Shown here piece after piece: positions 8,139 to 18,461 of a stretch of DNA of 64,000 bases. Below the pieces are notes generated by a model. The model was not told the DNA's origin and made no database searches. It worked only from the letters and a program-made list of their open reading frames with translations. The stretch spans positions 1 to 64,000 of the forward strand of contig NZ_SDOY01000062.1 in the NCBI RefSeq assembly GCF_004117935.1, given 5' to 3'. A program made the translations under genes and the position numbers. The stretch comes from Streptomyces roseicoloratus (GTDB lineage Bacteria > Actinomycetota > Actinomycetes > Streptomycetales > Streptomycetaceae). The number at the start of each line of letters is the position of its first letter. Position 1 is the first letter of the stretch.

Positions 8139-9328
8139 GCGGGATCTCCCTTGTCGGCGAGGGGCGTGTACGGGAGCCGGGCGTCGACCCGGAAACCACC
8201 GGGGATGTTACGGGCGGTCAGCTCGCCGCCGAAGGCCCGGGCCCGTTCGGCCATGCCCCGGATGCCGCTGCCCGACGGCCGGTCGTCGGGCGTGCCGTGG
8301 CCGTCGTCCTCGATCCGCAGCCGCAGCTCCTCCGCGCCCCAGCCGAGCGTCACGAGCACCGAGCGCGCGCCGGAGTGCCGGGTCACGTTGGTGAGCGACT
8401 CCTGCACGATCCGGTACGCGGCGAGGTCGACCGGCGGCGCCAGCGGTACGGGACTGCCGTCGACCCGGGTACGGACGTCGAGGCCCGTGCTCCCGGCCCG
8501 CTCCACGAGCTCCGGGAGCAGTGCCAGTCCGGACGCCGGAGCGGTCGGTGCGGCCTCGTCGGCCCGGCGCAGCACCCCGAGCGTGGCGCGCAGCTCGCGC
8601 AGCGCCTCCTTGCTGGTGTCGCGTACGGCCCGCAGCGCGTCCTGCGCGGTGGCGAGGGCCAGGTCGGGCGCGGGCTTCTTGCCGAGGCGGTGCAGCGCGG
8701 CGCCCGACTGGACGTTGATCAGCGAGATGCTGTGGCCGAGGATGTCGTGCAGCTCGCGGGCGATCCGCAGCCGCTCCTCGGTGGCGCTCTGCCGGGCCCT
8801 GGCCTCCTGCTCCCGCTCTGCGGCGAGCGCGCGCTGCTCCACCTCGTGGAGATAGGCGACCCGGTTGCGCTGGGCACGGCCGACCGCGACCAGGCTGATC
8901 AGCCAGCCGGCCATCATCGCGAGCGAGGTGTCGTCGATCTGCCGCTGCCCGGGCTCCTGACGGATCTCGCCGAGGGCGACCGCGAGCAGCGTCACGGCCG
9001 CCAGCGCGACGGCGGCGGCGAACCGCCCTTCGGCGGCGGTGGTGTACAGCGCGAGCGCGAAGGCGATCAGGAGCGGGCCGTCCTGGGAGGACAGCGGGTA
9101 GTAGACGGCGCAGGCGAGGAGGGTCACGACGGCCACCGCCACGGGCTGCCTGCGACGGAACCACAGCGCTCCGCACCCGACCAGGATGAGCGCCCAGCCG
9201 ATCGCCGTGCGCCCGGCCGGCTCCGGCTCGTAGTGCGCCACGATCAGCGTCCAGACCGCCACGACGAGCAGCACGACCAGGGCCACGACGCCGTCGCGCA
9301 CGTCCCGCGGGCGGAGGGAGAGGGCCAT
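8135..9328 (-). CDS. Sensor histidine kinase (HisKA_3 type)
   Basis: A 397-residue membrane sensor kinase. The first 150 residues hold about five to six hydrophobic helices with almost no extracytoplasmic loop, suggesting intramembrane sensing. A short coiled-coil (YLHEVEQRALAAEREQEAR) leads to the HisKA_3 dimerisation box RIARELHDILGHSISLI with the phosphorylated His. The HATPase domain ends the protein with RIEDDGHGTPD and GSGIRGMAERA. The ATG at 9328 was chosen over 9415, because the upstream part overlaps the recA promoter. It pairs with the response regulator encoded just downstream. Confidence 0.9.
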   Translation of the reverse strand: MALSLRPRDVRDGVVALVVLLVVAVWTLIVAHYEPEPAGRTAIGWALILVGCGALWFRRRQPVAVAVVTLLACAVYYPLSSQDGPLLIAFALALYTTAAEGRFAAAVALAAVTLLAVALGEIRQEPGQRQIDDTSLAMMAGWLISLVAVGRAQRNRVAYLHEVEQRALAAEREQEARARQSATEERLRIARELHDILGHSISLINVQSGAALHRLGKKPAPDLALATAQDALRAVRDTSKEALRELRATLGVLRRADEAAPTAPASGLALLPELVERAGSTGLDVRTRVDGSPVPLAPPVDLAAYRIVQESLTNVTRHSGARSVLVTLGWGAEELRLRIEDDGHGTPDDRPSGSGIRGMAERARAFGGELTARNIPGGFRVDARLPYTPLADKGDPA

Positions 9329-9395
9329 GCCGGAAGGATAGGCGCGGGCCCGCCGCGCGGGTCGTCGACGTCCCGTCCTCCCCGGCGTGGTGCGC

Positions 9396-9424
9396 TTGAC
9401 ACAAAAATCGAACATCCATTCTCA
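9396..9424 (+). promoter_or_regulatory. recA promoter with LexA (SOS) box
   Basis: A TTGACA -35 hexamer lies at 9396-9401. The sequence GAACATCCATTC at 9410-9421 matches the Gram-positive SOS (Cheo) box GAAC-N4-GTTC with one mismatch, and overlaps the expected -10 region. Repression by LexA and DNA-damage induction of recA-recX follow from established SOS biology. Confidence 0.8.
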
Positions 9425-9563
9425 TGGAGGTTCGGGGCCTTGGGAACCCGGGCTTGTCGCCGGGTTGTCCACAGGCCGGAGAGGACGTCGGGGCCCGTTG
9501 TCAGTGGCAGGGGTTAGCGTCTTTCCCATGAAGCGATCGACTCAAGCAAACCGGGTGGAACCC

Positions 9564-10697
<1,134 letters not shown>

Positions 10698-10701
10698 CCC
10701 G

Positions 10702-11271
10702 GTGACCGGTCGCACCGAATGGCCGGACGGCAGCCCCGACTCGTCGAGGGCCGAGAAGGAGCTGTCGTCCCAGGATCCGGCTGAGCGGGCGCGGGCGATC
10801 TGCCTGCGCCTGCTCACCGGAACCCCCCGCACCCGCAAGCAGCTTGCCGACGCCCTGCGCAAGCGGGAGATCCCCGACGAGATCGCCGACGAGGTGCTGT
10901 CGAGGTTCGAGGACGTCGGGCTCATCGACGACGCCGCCTTCGCCGGGGCCTGGGTCGAGTCCCGTCACCACGGGCGTGGCCTCGCCCGCCGCGCCCTCGC
11001 CCGCGAGCTGCGGACCAAGGGCGTCGACCCCGGCCTCATCCAGGATGCGGTCGACCGGCTCGACTCCGACCAGGAGGAGGCCAGGGCCCGCGAGCTGGTC
11101 GACCGCAAGCTGCGCGCGACCCGCGGCCTGGAGCGGGACCGCCGGCTGCGCCGGCTCGCCGGCATGCTCGCCCGCAAGGGATACCCGGAGGGCATGGCCC
11201 TGAGGGTGGTCCGCCAGGCCCTGGAGGAGGAGGAGGGCGAGGACACCGAGGGCCTGGAAGAGCCCTTCTAG
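10702..11271 (+). CDS. recX: Regulatory protein RecX
   Basis: A 189-residue modulator that binds RecA filaments and restrains RecA activity. It is built of three-helix RecX repeats: AICLRLLTGTPRTRKQLADAL, then VLSRFEDVGLIDDAAFAGAW with the conserved GLIDD/FA core, then the DRRLRRLAGMLARKGYPEGMA repeat. A GTG at 10702, four bases after the recA stop, gives a tightly coupled recA-recX unit as in other Streptomyces. The C-terminus is acidic (EEEEGEDTEG). It is controlled from the recA promoter with its SOS box. Confidence 0.95.
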   Translation: MTGRTEWPDGSPDSSRAEKELSSQDPAERARAICLRLLTGTPRTRKQLADALRKREIPDEIADEVLSRFEDVGLIDDAAFAGAWVESRHHGRGLARRALARELRTKGVDPGLIQDAVDRLDSDQEEARARELVDRKLRATRGLERDRRLRRLAGMLARKGYPEGMALRVVRQALEEEEGEDTEGLEEPF

Positions 11272-11295
11272 GGCCCTGTTACCTGTTAGGGCCTG

Positions 11296-11440
11296 TCCGG
11301 CTCAGCACCGTCCGGCTCAGCATCGTGCGGGCCCCGCCCCATGCGGCTCAGCACCGTCCGGCTCAGCACTGTGCGGCTCAGCACCGTCCGGCTCAGCATC
11401 GTGCGGTCCGGCCCCATGCGGCTCAGCGCCGTGCGGGCCG
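11296..11440. repeat. 15-bp tandem repeats (GGCTCAGCACCGTCC-type)
   Basis: Seven or more GGCTCAGC-containing units, mostly 15 bp apart and interrupted by GC-rich 16-base inserts, lie at the 3' end of the rhodanese gene. Read on the minus strand they encode GAEPH/GAEPD units. The first copies lie at and just beyond the stop codon, so slippage could move the stop. Confidence 0.85.
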
Positions 11441-12033
11441 GCTCCCTGCTGCTCGGCCTCACGCAGCCCTGATCCACCGGACGGGGCCCGGTTCGTCGCG
11501 CCCGCCTCGGCCGCCGTCGGCGGGAGGACCGGGAGGCCGGCCGCCTTCCAGGCCTGGAAGCCGCCGATCAGGTCCGTCGCGCGGTACAGGCCCAGCCGGC
11601 GCAAGGACTCGGCCGCGAGGGAGGAGGCGTAGCCCTCGTTGCAGAAGACGACGATCCGCAGGTCGTGACGGTCGGCCTCGGGCAGGCGGTGGCTGCCCAG
11701 CGGGTCGAGCCGCCACTCCAGTTCGTTGCGCTCGACGACCAGCGCACCCGGGACCAGCCCGTCCCGTTCACGCAGGGCCGCGTAGCGCGTGTCGACCAGA
11801 AGGACGTCGCCCGCCTGGTGCGCCTCGTACGCCGTGCGGGCCTCGACACGGTCGAGACGGGCCCGTACCCGTTCGAGCAGCTCGTCGATACCGGTGGGAG
11901 AGCCGATGGGAGACCCGGTGGGAGAGCCGACGGGCGAGCCGGTGGGAGTCCCGGCGAGGGAGTCGGTGGGGGAGCCGACGGGAGACCCGCTCGAAACCTC
12001 GTGGGGCGCGTCGGTGGGTGCCTTGCCGCTCAC
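11317..12033 (-). CDS. Rhodanese-like sulfurtransferase domain protein
   Basis: A 238-residue protein with one rhodanese domain at about residues 50-165, likely a single-domain persulfide carrier. The active loop is FCNEGYASS, with the catalytic Cys, after the DTRY motif, and GGFQAWKAAGLPV closes the domain. Both ends are unusual. Residues 15-45 are GSPTGSPVG-type repeats, and the last 45 residues are GAEPH/GAGPH repeats generated by 15-bp DNA repeats. The GTG start overlaps the cysteine dioxygenase stop (GTGA), so the pair is co-translated and probably handles sulfur released from cysteine. Confidence 0.85.
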   Translation of the reverse strand: MSGKAPTDAPHEVSSGSPVGSPTDSLAGTPTGSPVGSPTGSPIGSPTGIDELLERVRARLDRVEARTAYEAHQAGDVLLVDTRYAALRERDGLVPGALVVERNELEWRLDPLGSHRLPEADRHDLRIVVFCNEGYASSLAAESLRRLGLYRATDLIGGFQAWKAAGLPVLPPTAAEAGATNRAPSGGSGLREAEQQGAGPHGAEPHGAGPHDAEPDGAEPHSAEPDGAEPHGAGPARC

Positions 12034-12566
12034 TGCCAGTCCTCCGGGCGTTCGACCTGCTCGAGACGGAGCACCGCGCCCGTCCGGCTGAAGCGCCGGA
12101 TCAGCGGCAGCGGCGGATAGTAGGCGTGCACCGAGACCGCGTGCTCGGACGCGGACTCGTTGAACACCTCGTGCACATGGTGGCGCCCGAAGGCGCGGCC
12201 CCGGCCGGCCGGAAGCTCACGGCTGCGGTCGACGCCTTCGGCCAGCTCCAGGTTCTTCCAGCCGCCCGCCGGAAGCCGTACGGCGAGGGAGTTCTCCCGC
12301 AGGCGGCCGCGAGCGGTGGCGAAGGCACCCAGCGACTCGGCGTGGTCGTGCCAGCCGGTGCCGGTGCCCGGCGGCCAGCCGATGAGCCAGGCCTCGCAGC
12401 CGCCCGGACCGTCGAGCCGCACCCAGGTGCGGCCCTCCGGATCGAGCGGGAGCGAGAGGACGAGGGCGGCGTCGGCGGCCGTGCGCCGGACGAAGTCCAG
12501 CAACTCGGCCTCGGTGGGAGCGGAAGAGCCCGAAACGGGCGCGGGGGCGTGCTGTGTCCGGGACAC
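12030..12566 (-). CDS. Cysteine dioxygenase (cupin family)
   Basis: A 178-residue cupin predicted to oxidise L-cysteine to cysteine sulfinate using non-haem iron and O2. Motif 1, HDHAESLGAF...GRLRE, supplies two His ligands; the third metal His is in HHVHEVFNES; the C-terminus has the typical HAYYPPL. The GTG at 12566 was chosen because homology begins shortly after it and AGGACG lies upstream; the frame stays open to 12716 but that part overlaps the leader ORF. It is preceded by a small cysteine-rich ORF that may regulate it, and overlaps the rhodanese gene by four bases. Confidence 0.88.
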   Translation of the reverse strand: MSRTQHAPAPVSGSSAPTEAELLDFVRRTAADAALVLSLPLDPEGRTWVRLDGPGGCEAWLIGWPPGTGTGWHDHAESLGAFATARGRLRENSLAVRLPAGGWKNLELAEGVDRSRELPAGRGRAFGRHHVHEVFNESASEHAVSVHAYYPPLPLIRRFSRTGAVLRLEQVERPEDWQ

Positions 12567-12642
12567 GGAGGACCGTCCTGAGGTTCGCGAGCGCGCGCGA
12601 AAACCCGGTGGGCCCGCGCAGCAAGGGGAAGGGGAGGCGAAT

Positions 12643-12729
12643 TCAGCAGGACGGGCGACACGTGCAGCCCGCGTAGCGGAGCAGGTCCATGTGGACCCTC
12701 CGCCACAGGCGCACATCGGTGTCGGTCAC
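12643..12729 (-). CDS. Cysteine-rich putative leader peptide upstream of cysteine dioxygenase
   Basis: A 28-codon ORF that ends 76 bases before the cysteine dioxygenase start. It has a basic middle with RRVHMDLLR and ends YAGCTCRPSC, with three Cys codons in the last seven. This matches the short Streptomyces 'putative leader peptides' with an H-x-D-L-x-R...C pattern found before sulfur genes. TTGACC (12760-12765) and TGTACT (12737-12742), 17 bases apart, place transcription start close to the GTG at 12729, so the message may be leaderless. An alternative start is the ATG at codon 14, which has GGAGG six bases upstream. Cys-dependent attenuation is inferred from the family, not shown. Confidence 0.7.
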   Translation of the reverse strand: MTDTDVRLWRRVHMDLLRYAGCTCRPSC

Positions 12730-12736
12730 GCTCCGG

Positions 12737-12765
12737 AGTACACCACGTGCCTCCGCGGCGGTCAA
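12737..12765 (-). promoter_or_regulatory. Predicted promoter of the leader-cysteine dioxygenase operon
   Basis: On the minus strand, TTGACC (12760-12765) and TGTACT (12737-12742) are separated by 17 bases, a good fit to the major Streptomyces sigma (HrdB) consensus. The expected transcription start falls within one or two bases of the leader GTG. Confidence 0.6.
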
Positions 12766-12824
12766 TCGACGTTCATCAGGTGTCAACACGACCGTCACAC
12801 CCCCTGAGGACCGGTCTCCGAGCC

Positions 12825-14549
12825 TCAGTTCACGTCCGCCGTACGATCCCCGCCACCACCACGGCCACCGCCACCGCCACGGCCACCGCCTCCGCTCCTC
12901 GCCCCGCTCGCGCCCGGCGTCTCCGCTCCCGCCGGCTCCTCCTCGGCCGCGGCTCCGCCCCGGACCGAGTCGGCCGCCGCGTGCAGTTCCTCCGGCCGCA
13001 CCCCGGCGAACGCCGCCGCCAGGTGGCCGTCCGGGCGGACCAGGAGGACGGCGTGGGCGGGGGCGCCGGGATAGGCCTCCGTCACGAGGAGTTCGGCCGG
13101 GGCGGGCAGGGCGTCCACGGCCTCGGCGAGCCGGGGCATCACCCCCGCACTCACCCAGTGCCGCCGGTCCCACACACCGGTCCCGGGGGCGACGAGCAGT
13201 ACCAGCAGCCGGCCCTGACCGAGCCGGTCCCGCAGCCGTACGGTCGTGCCGTCGGGCGCGGTCACCCGGACGTCCTCGACCGGCGCGCCGTCCGGCGTGC
13301 CCACCGGGATCCGGCCCTCGGCGGGTTCGGGCGCCAGCGGCGAGTGCGGATACGCGGGCGGCGCGCCCAGCGGCCCGCGCCCGAGGTGCCCGTCGGTGAG
13401 CAGGGCGTCATGGCCGCGCGACCCGCCCCGCAGATAGGTCCGCAGCCCTCCGCCGCCGCGCAGCACGGGCAGCGACTGGTCGGCGGCGCGCAGCCGGGAG
13501 GCGACGGCCGAGCGCCGCTCGCTCTGGTAGCTGTCGAGCAGGGCCGGCGAGGCGTCGCGGTGGTGCCAGGCGTGGGCCAGCTTCCAGGACAGGTTGTCGA
13601 CGTCCCGCAGGCCCTCGTCGAGCCCCTGGGTGCCGACCGCGCCCAGCAGGTGCGCCGCGTCGCCCGCGAGGAAGACCCGGTCCACCCGCCAGCGCCGGGC
13701 CAGCCGGTGATGGACGGTGTGGACGCCGGTGTCGATCAGCTCGTACGGCGGGGTGGCGCCCTCGCACCAGCCGGCCAGGGTGTCGCGGATGCGGGCGACC
13801 AGGGCGTCGGGCGTGACCAGCTCGCCGCGCGGCGGCAGCAGCCAGTCGATCCGCCACACCCCGTCGGGCAGCGGCCTGGCCGTGATCTCGTCGCCGACGC
13901 CGCGCCAGACCGGCTGACGGTGCAGCAGGGCCTCGCCGGCCCAGGGGAGTTCGGTGCGCAGCGCGGCGACCGCGTGCCGTTCCACCGCCGTACGGCCGGG
14001 GAAACGGACGCCGAGCAGCTTGCGGACGGTGGAGCGCGCGCCGTCGCAGCCGACCAGATGGCTGCCGCGCCACCAGGTGCCGTCGACCCCCCGGGTGTGG
14101 GCGCTGACGCCGTGCTCGTCCTGCTCGATGGTGTCGACCCGGGCCTCGGTGACCAGGGTGACGAGGTCCTGCCGGGCGATGGCGTCGCGCAGCCCGCGGG
14201 CCAGGGCGTGCTGGGGGATGTGCAGCGGTGCGGGCGGCCCCGCGGGCTCACCGTCCGAGCCGTCGCCGGCGATCCCGAGGCCGAGGTCGAGCCGCACGTG
14301 CCGGGTCTGCTGCCGTCGGCGCAGCGTGCGCCAGCCGACCCAGCGGACCCCCTCGTCACGGAGCGTGGCGCAGCCGAGCCGTTCGACCAGGGCGGCCATG
14401 TCGGCGCGGAGCACCGCGGTGCGGGCCGGCCGCGGTTCCTCCTTGCCGGGGCCCTCGTCGAGGACGACGCTGGGCACGTCCTGGGCGGCCAGGGCGAGGG
14501 AGAGCACGAGGCCGACGGGCCCCGCGCCCACGATGATCACCGGGTCCAC
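12825..14549 (-). CDS. FAD-dependent aromatic monooxygenase (PheA/TfdB family)
   Basis: A 574-residue class A flavoprotein monooxygenase predicted to hydroxylate a phenolic or polyketide-like substrate with NAD(P)H and O2. The FAD-binding GAGPVGLVLSLALAAQ is at the N-terminus, and DRVFLAGDAAHLLGAVGTQG is the GD motif near residue 280. The C-terminal 130 residues resemble the thioredoxin-like domain of phenol hydroxylases, ending in a glycine-rich tail. The GTG at 14549 was chosen because AGGAG lies seven bases upstream and homology begins at once; the open frame to 14693 is probably untranslated. The substrate cannot be told from context. Confidence 0.85.
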   Translation of the reverse strand: MDPVIIVGAGPVGLVLSLALAAQDVPSVVLDEGPGKEEPRPARTAVLRADMAALVERLGCATLRDEGVRWVGWRTLRRRQQTRHVRLDLGLGIAGDGSDGEPAGPPAPLHIPQHALARGLRDAIARQDLVTLVTEARVDTIEQDEHGVSAHTRGVDGTWWRGSHLVGCDGARSTVRKLLGVRFPGRTAVERHAVAALRTELPWAGEALLHRQPVWRGVGDEITARPLPDGVWRIDWLLPPRGELVTPDALVARIRDTLAGWCEGATPPYELIDTGVHTVHHRLARRWRVDRVFLAGDAAHLLGAVGTQGLDEGLRDVDNLSWKLAHAWHHRDASPALLDSYQSERRSAVASRLRAADQSLPVLRGGGGLRTYLRGGSRGHDALLTDGHLGRGPLGAPPAYPHSPLAPEPAEGRIPVGTPDGAPVEDVRVTAPDGTTVRLRDRLGQGRLLVLLVAPGTGVWDRRHWVSAGVMPRLAEAVDALPAPAELLVTEAYPGAPAHAVLLVRPDGHLAAAFAGVRPEELHAAADSVRGGAAAEEEPAGAETPGASGARSGGGGRGGGGGRGGGGDRTADVN

Positions 14550-14718
14550 GGCGCGACTCCTGGAGGCGGGCAGATCCGTACGGTCGTACGGGAAGCACAG
14601 CAGGGTGTGGCGCGGTCCCGGAGCTTGATCACAGAACGTATGCAACCCACTGGGGGTGCGTGCGTCAAGTGACGGGGGCAGCGGCGTCGCCACTGCCCCC
14701 GGATGATGTCACATGCCG

Positions 14719-15645
14719 TCAGTTCTTCGTGATGTCAGGGCCGTCGGCGGGCGCGCCGAGCGCCCCTGCGATGCCACCCGCGCCACCGGCGTCGGCGGCG
14801 AGCACGACGGCCCGGGCCTCGGAGTCGGAGACCGGCGTGCCGGTCTTCGAGCGGCGTCCCCGCTTCTCGATCCAGGTGGCGAGGGCGGAGAGGGCGAGGC
14901 ACAGCGCGATGTAGATGGCGCCGAAGACCACGATCACGGAGACGTACGGGTACTGGCCGTTGACCAGGGTGTTGGACGCGATCAGCCGGGCCGAGTAGAG
15001 CAGCTCGGGATAGAGGATCACGAAGCCGAGCGAGGTGTCCTTGAGGGTGACCACCAGCTGGCTGATGATCGTCGGCAGCATGGACCGGACCGCCTGCGGC
15101 AGCAGGACGGAGGTCATCACCTGCGTCTTGGTCATGCCCAGTGCGTAGGCGGCCTCGCGCTGGCCGCGCGGCACCGCGTTGACGCCGGCGCGCAGCACCT
15201 CGGCCTGGACGCAGCCGTTGTAGACGGACAGACCGAGCGCGAGCGCCCACATCGAGTAGTCCGTCAGGAAGGCGACCCACACCGCGAAGATCGTGATGAG
15301 CAGCGGGATCGAGCGGAAGACCTCGATGAAGGCGGTGGCGAACCAGCGGACCGGCTTGTGGTCGGAGAGCCGGGCCACGGCGAGCAGCACGCCGAGCACG
15401 AGCGAGCCGACGGCCGCGAGGGCGAACGCCTTGAGGGTGGCGAGCAGCGCGTCGGCGATGTTCTGCCGGATGCCCGCGTAGTTGAAGATGTCCCACATCT
15501 CGGGGGCGAGGTGGCCCTTGTCGGCCAGCCGCATCAGACTGACCGCGAGCAGCGCGAGGATGGCGAGGCTGCCGACGACGGCGTAGATCCGGTTGCGGAT
15601 CCGGGCCTTGGGGCCGGGGGCGTCGAAGAGAACGCTGGCGCTCAT
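14719..15645 (-). CDS. gluD: Glutamate ABC transporter permease GluD
   Basis: A 308-residue inner-membrane permease of a polar amino acid importer (HisMQ family). It has the EAA-type loop REAAYALGMTKTQVMTSVLLPQAVRSMLP, broken here as family knowledge, that contacts the ATPase, and about five helices between residues 25 and 260. The N-terminal 60 residues and the Ala/Gly-rich last 30 are extensions. The start overlaps the gluC stop (ATGA at 15642-15645), so the two permeases are translated together. Last gene of gluABCD. Confidence 0.92.
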   Translation of the reverse strand: MSASVLFDAPGPKARIRNRIYAVVGSLAILALLAVSLMRLADKGHLAPEMWDIFNYAGIRQNIADALLATLKAFALAAVGSLVLGVLLAVARLSDHKPVRWFATAFIEVFRSIPLLITIFAVWVAFLTDYSMWALALGLSVYNGCVQAEVLRAGVNAVPRGQREAAYALGMTKTQVMTSVLLPQAVRSMLPTIISQLVVTLKDTSLGFVILYPELLYSARLIASNTLVNGQYPYVSVIVVFGAIYIALCLALSALATWIEKRGRRSKTGTPVSDSEARAVVLAADAGGAGGIAGALGAPADGPDITKN

Positions 15646-16289
15646 CGGGCGACCTCCAGGTTGCGCTCGAGGAGTCGGAAGAGTCCGCTGATGGCGAAGG
15701 TGATGACCAGGTAGGCGGCGGCGACCCAGAGGAAGATCGGGATGATCGCGTAGCCCTGCTCGCTCATCAGCGTCTGCCAGCCGAAGAGTTCGGTCACGCT
15801 GAAGGCGCCGGCGATGGCCGAGTTCTTCGTCAGGGCGATGAAGATCGAGCTCAGCGGCGGCAGCACGGTCCGGGTGGCCTGCGGCAGCACGATCAGGCGC
15901 AGCGTCTGGGAGAACGTCAGACCGAGCGAGCGGGCCGCCTCGGCCTGGCCCAGCGGCACGGTGCCGATGCCGGAGCGGACGGCCTCGCACACGAACGAGG
16001 ACGTGTAGAAGCCGAGCGCGAGCGACGCGAGCACGAACGGGCTCATGCCCGGGAAGAGGATCTCCGGCACGACGAAGACGAAGACCAGGAAGAGCAGCGT
16101 CAGCGGGGTGTTGCGCAGCAGCGTCACCCACGCGGTGCCGAAGGCACGCAGCGGAGGGACGGGGGAGACCCGGAAGCCGGCGACGACGATGCCGAGGAGC
16201 AGCGCGATGACCGAGCTGACGGCGGTGATCTCCACGGTTCCTATGAAGCCGTTGCGGAACTCCGCGAAATGGTCGAGCAGTACGTTCAT
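15642..16289 (-). CDS. gluC: Glutamate ABC transporter permease GluC
   Basis: A 215-residue HisMQ-type permease, partner of GluD in the membrane channel. It shows the N-terminal FRNGFIGTVEITAVSSVIALLLG segment (shortened family pattern) and the EAA loop AEAARSLGLTFSQTLRLIVLPQATR near residues 125-145. It follows gluB after 167 bp. This gap contains G/C-rich GTGCGGC-type repeats and a GGCGCGGCGCC inverted sequence that could reduce read-through from the binding-protein gene. Confidence 0.92.
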   Translation of the reverse strand: MNVLLDHFAEFRNGFIGTVEITAVSSVIALLLGIVVAGFRVSPVPPLRAFGTAWVTLLRNTPLTLLFLVFVFVVPEILFPGMSPFVLASLALGFYTSSFVCEAVRSGIGTVPLGQAEAARSLGLTFSQTLRLIVLPQATRTVLPPLSSIFIALTKNSAIAGAFSVTELFGWQTLMSEQGYAIIPIFLWVAAAYLVITFAISGLFRLLERNLEVAR

Positions 16290-16456
16290 GAGGACTCCGC
16301 GTCGGCAGTCGGCGGCGGGCGGGCGTGCGGCGGACGGACCCGCGGCAGGCTGGTGCGTGCGGCGGGGCTACGTGCGGCAGGCGTACGGGCAGGGGGCGCG
16401 GCGCCCCGCGGCGCACAGGGCGTGCGGGGCGCTCGCGTACGGGGGTTCGGGCGGCG

Positions 16457-17374
16457 TCAGTAGCGGACGATCGCCGGCGGCGCGACGTAGCCGGAGCCCG
16501 AGAGACCGAGGGTGGCCTCGTAGATCTTCTTGTAGGTGCCGTCACCCTGGTACTTGGCGAGGATGTCGTTCACCTTGTCGCGGAGGACCTTGTCGTCCTT
16601 GTTCATGCCGATGCCGTACGGCTCCTCGGTGAACGGCTTGCCGACGACCTTCAGCTTGCCGGCGTTGGCGGCGGCGTAGCCCTTGAGGATCGAGTCGTCG
16701 GTGGTGACGGCGTCGACCTGCTTGGTGAGCAGCTGCTGGACGCAGTCGGAGTACTTGCCGAGCTCGACCGTCTCCGCGCCGTACTCCGGCTTCTTGATCT
16801 CCTGCAGCGGGGTCGAGCCCGAGATGGAGCAGACCTTCTTGCCCTTCACCGACTGCGGGCCGGTGATGGCGGTCTCGTCCTTGCGGACCAGGAGGTCGGC
16901 GCCGGCCTTGTAGTACGGGCCCGCGAAGCCGACCTGCGCCTTGCGCTTGTCGTTGATCGTGTAGGTGCCCACGTAGTAGTCGACCTGGCCGGTGGAGATG
17001 GCGGTCTCACGGAGCTTGGAGTCGACCGTCTTCCACTCGATCTGCTCCTCGGAGAAGCCCAGGTCGGCGGCGATCATCTTGGCGATCTCGATGTCGAAGC
17101 CGGAGCGCTTCTTGGTCGCCTGGTCCTCGAAGCCGAGGTACGGCTGGTCGGCCTTCGAGCCGATGACCAGCTTGCCGCGCTCCTTGGCCTTCTTGAAGGT
17201 CGGCGAGTCGAGGGAGACGCCGCTCGCGACGGTGTACGTGGGCAGCTTGGGCGCGGAGGCGTCTCCGGGCTTCGTGGCGGGCTTGTCGCCGGCCGAGCCC
17301 TCCTTGCCGCCACAGGCGGTCGCGGTCAGCGCGAGCACGGCGACGGCCACGGCCGCGGTCTTGCGGAGCTTCAT
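16457..17374 (-). CDS. gluB: Glutamate-binding lipoprotein GluB
   Basis: A 305-residue extracytoplasmic solute-binding protein of family 3. The signal peptide MKLRKTAAVAVAVLALTATA ends before the lipid-modified Cys21 (TATACGG). The body has SBP_3 motifs such as GKLVIGSKADQPYLGFED, SGFDIEIAKMIAADLGF and GSTPLQEI. It captures glutamate outside the cell and hands it to GluCD. The ATG at 17374 was preferred to 17383, because the GAGGG ribosome site sits nine bases before 17374 but directly abuts 17383. Confidence 0.93.
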   Translation of the reverse strand: MKLRKTAAVAVAVLALTATACGGKEGSAGDKPATKPGDASAPKLPTYTVASGVSLDSPTFKKAKERGKLVIGSKADQPYLGFEDQATKKRSGFDIEIAKMIAADLGFSEEQIEWKTVDSKLRETAISTGQVDYYVGTYTINDKRKAQVGFAGPYYKAGADLLVRKDETAITGPQSVKGKKVCSISGSTPLQEIKKPEYGAETVELGKYSDCVQQLLTKQVDAVTTDDSILKGYAAANAGKLKVVGKPFTEEPYGIGMNKDDKVLRDKVNDILAKYQGDGTYKKIYEATLGLSGSGYVAPPAIVRY

Positions 17375-17460
17375 CGTGAACATCCCTCAGGTCGTGGTTG
17401 GTTGATCGTCAGTGTGCAGTACGTCGCACGCTGTCACTACGGAGTTCCGGGCGCGCCGTC

Positions 17461-18246
<786 letters not shown>

Positions 18247-18461
18247 CGGCTTCTTGCTCCGTCCTGCTCGGTTGGGGAGGACACTAGAGATCGGGGCGGA
18301 GGGGCGTCACCACATCTGAGCGAAGTTTGAGCATAACGATACGGTCGCAACCGGACACTCTGCGTGAACGGGATGGCCCCGTAGTTCCCGCCCTGGTACA
18401 CAGATAGTCATCACCCGCCGTCACCGCCCACGAGTCCGTACGAGAAAACGAAGGAGGGCGC

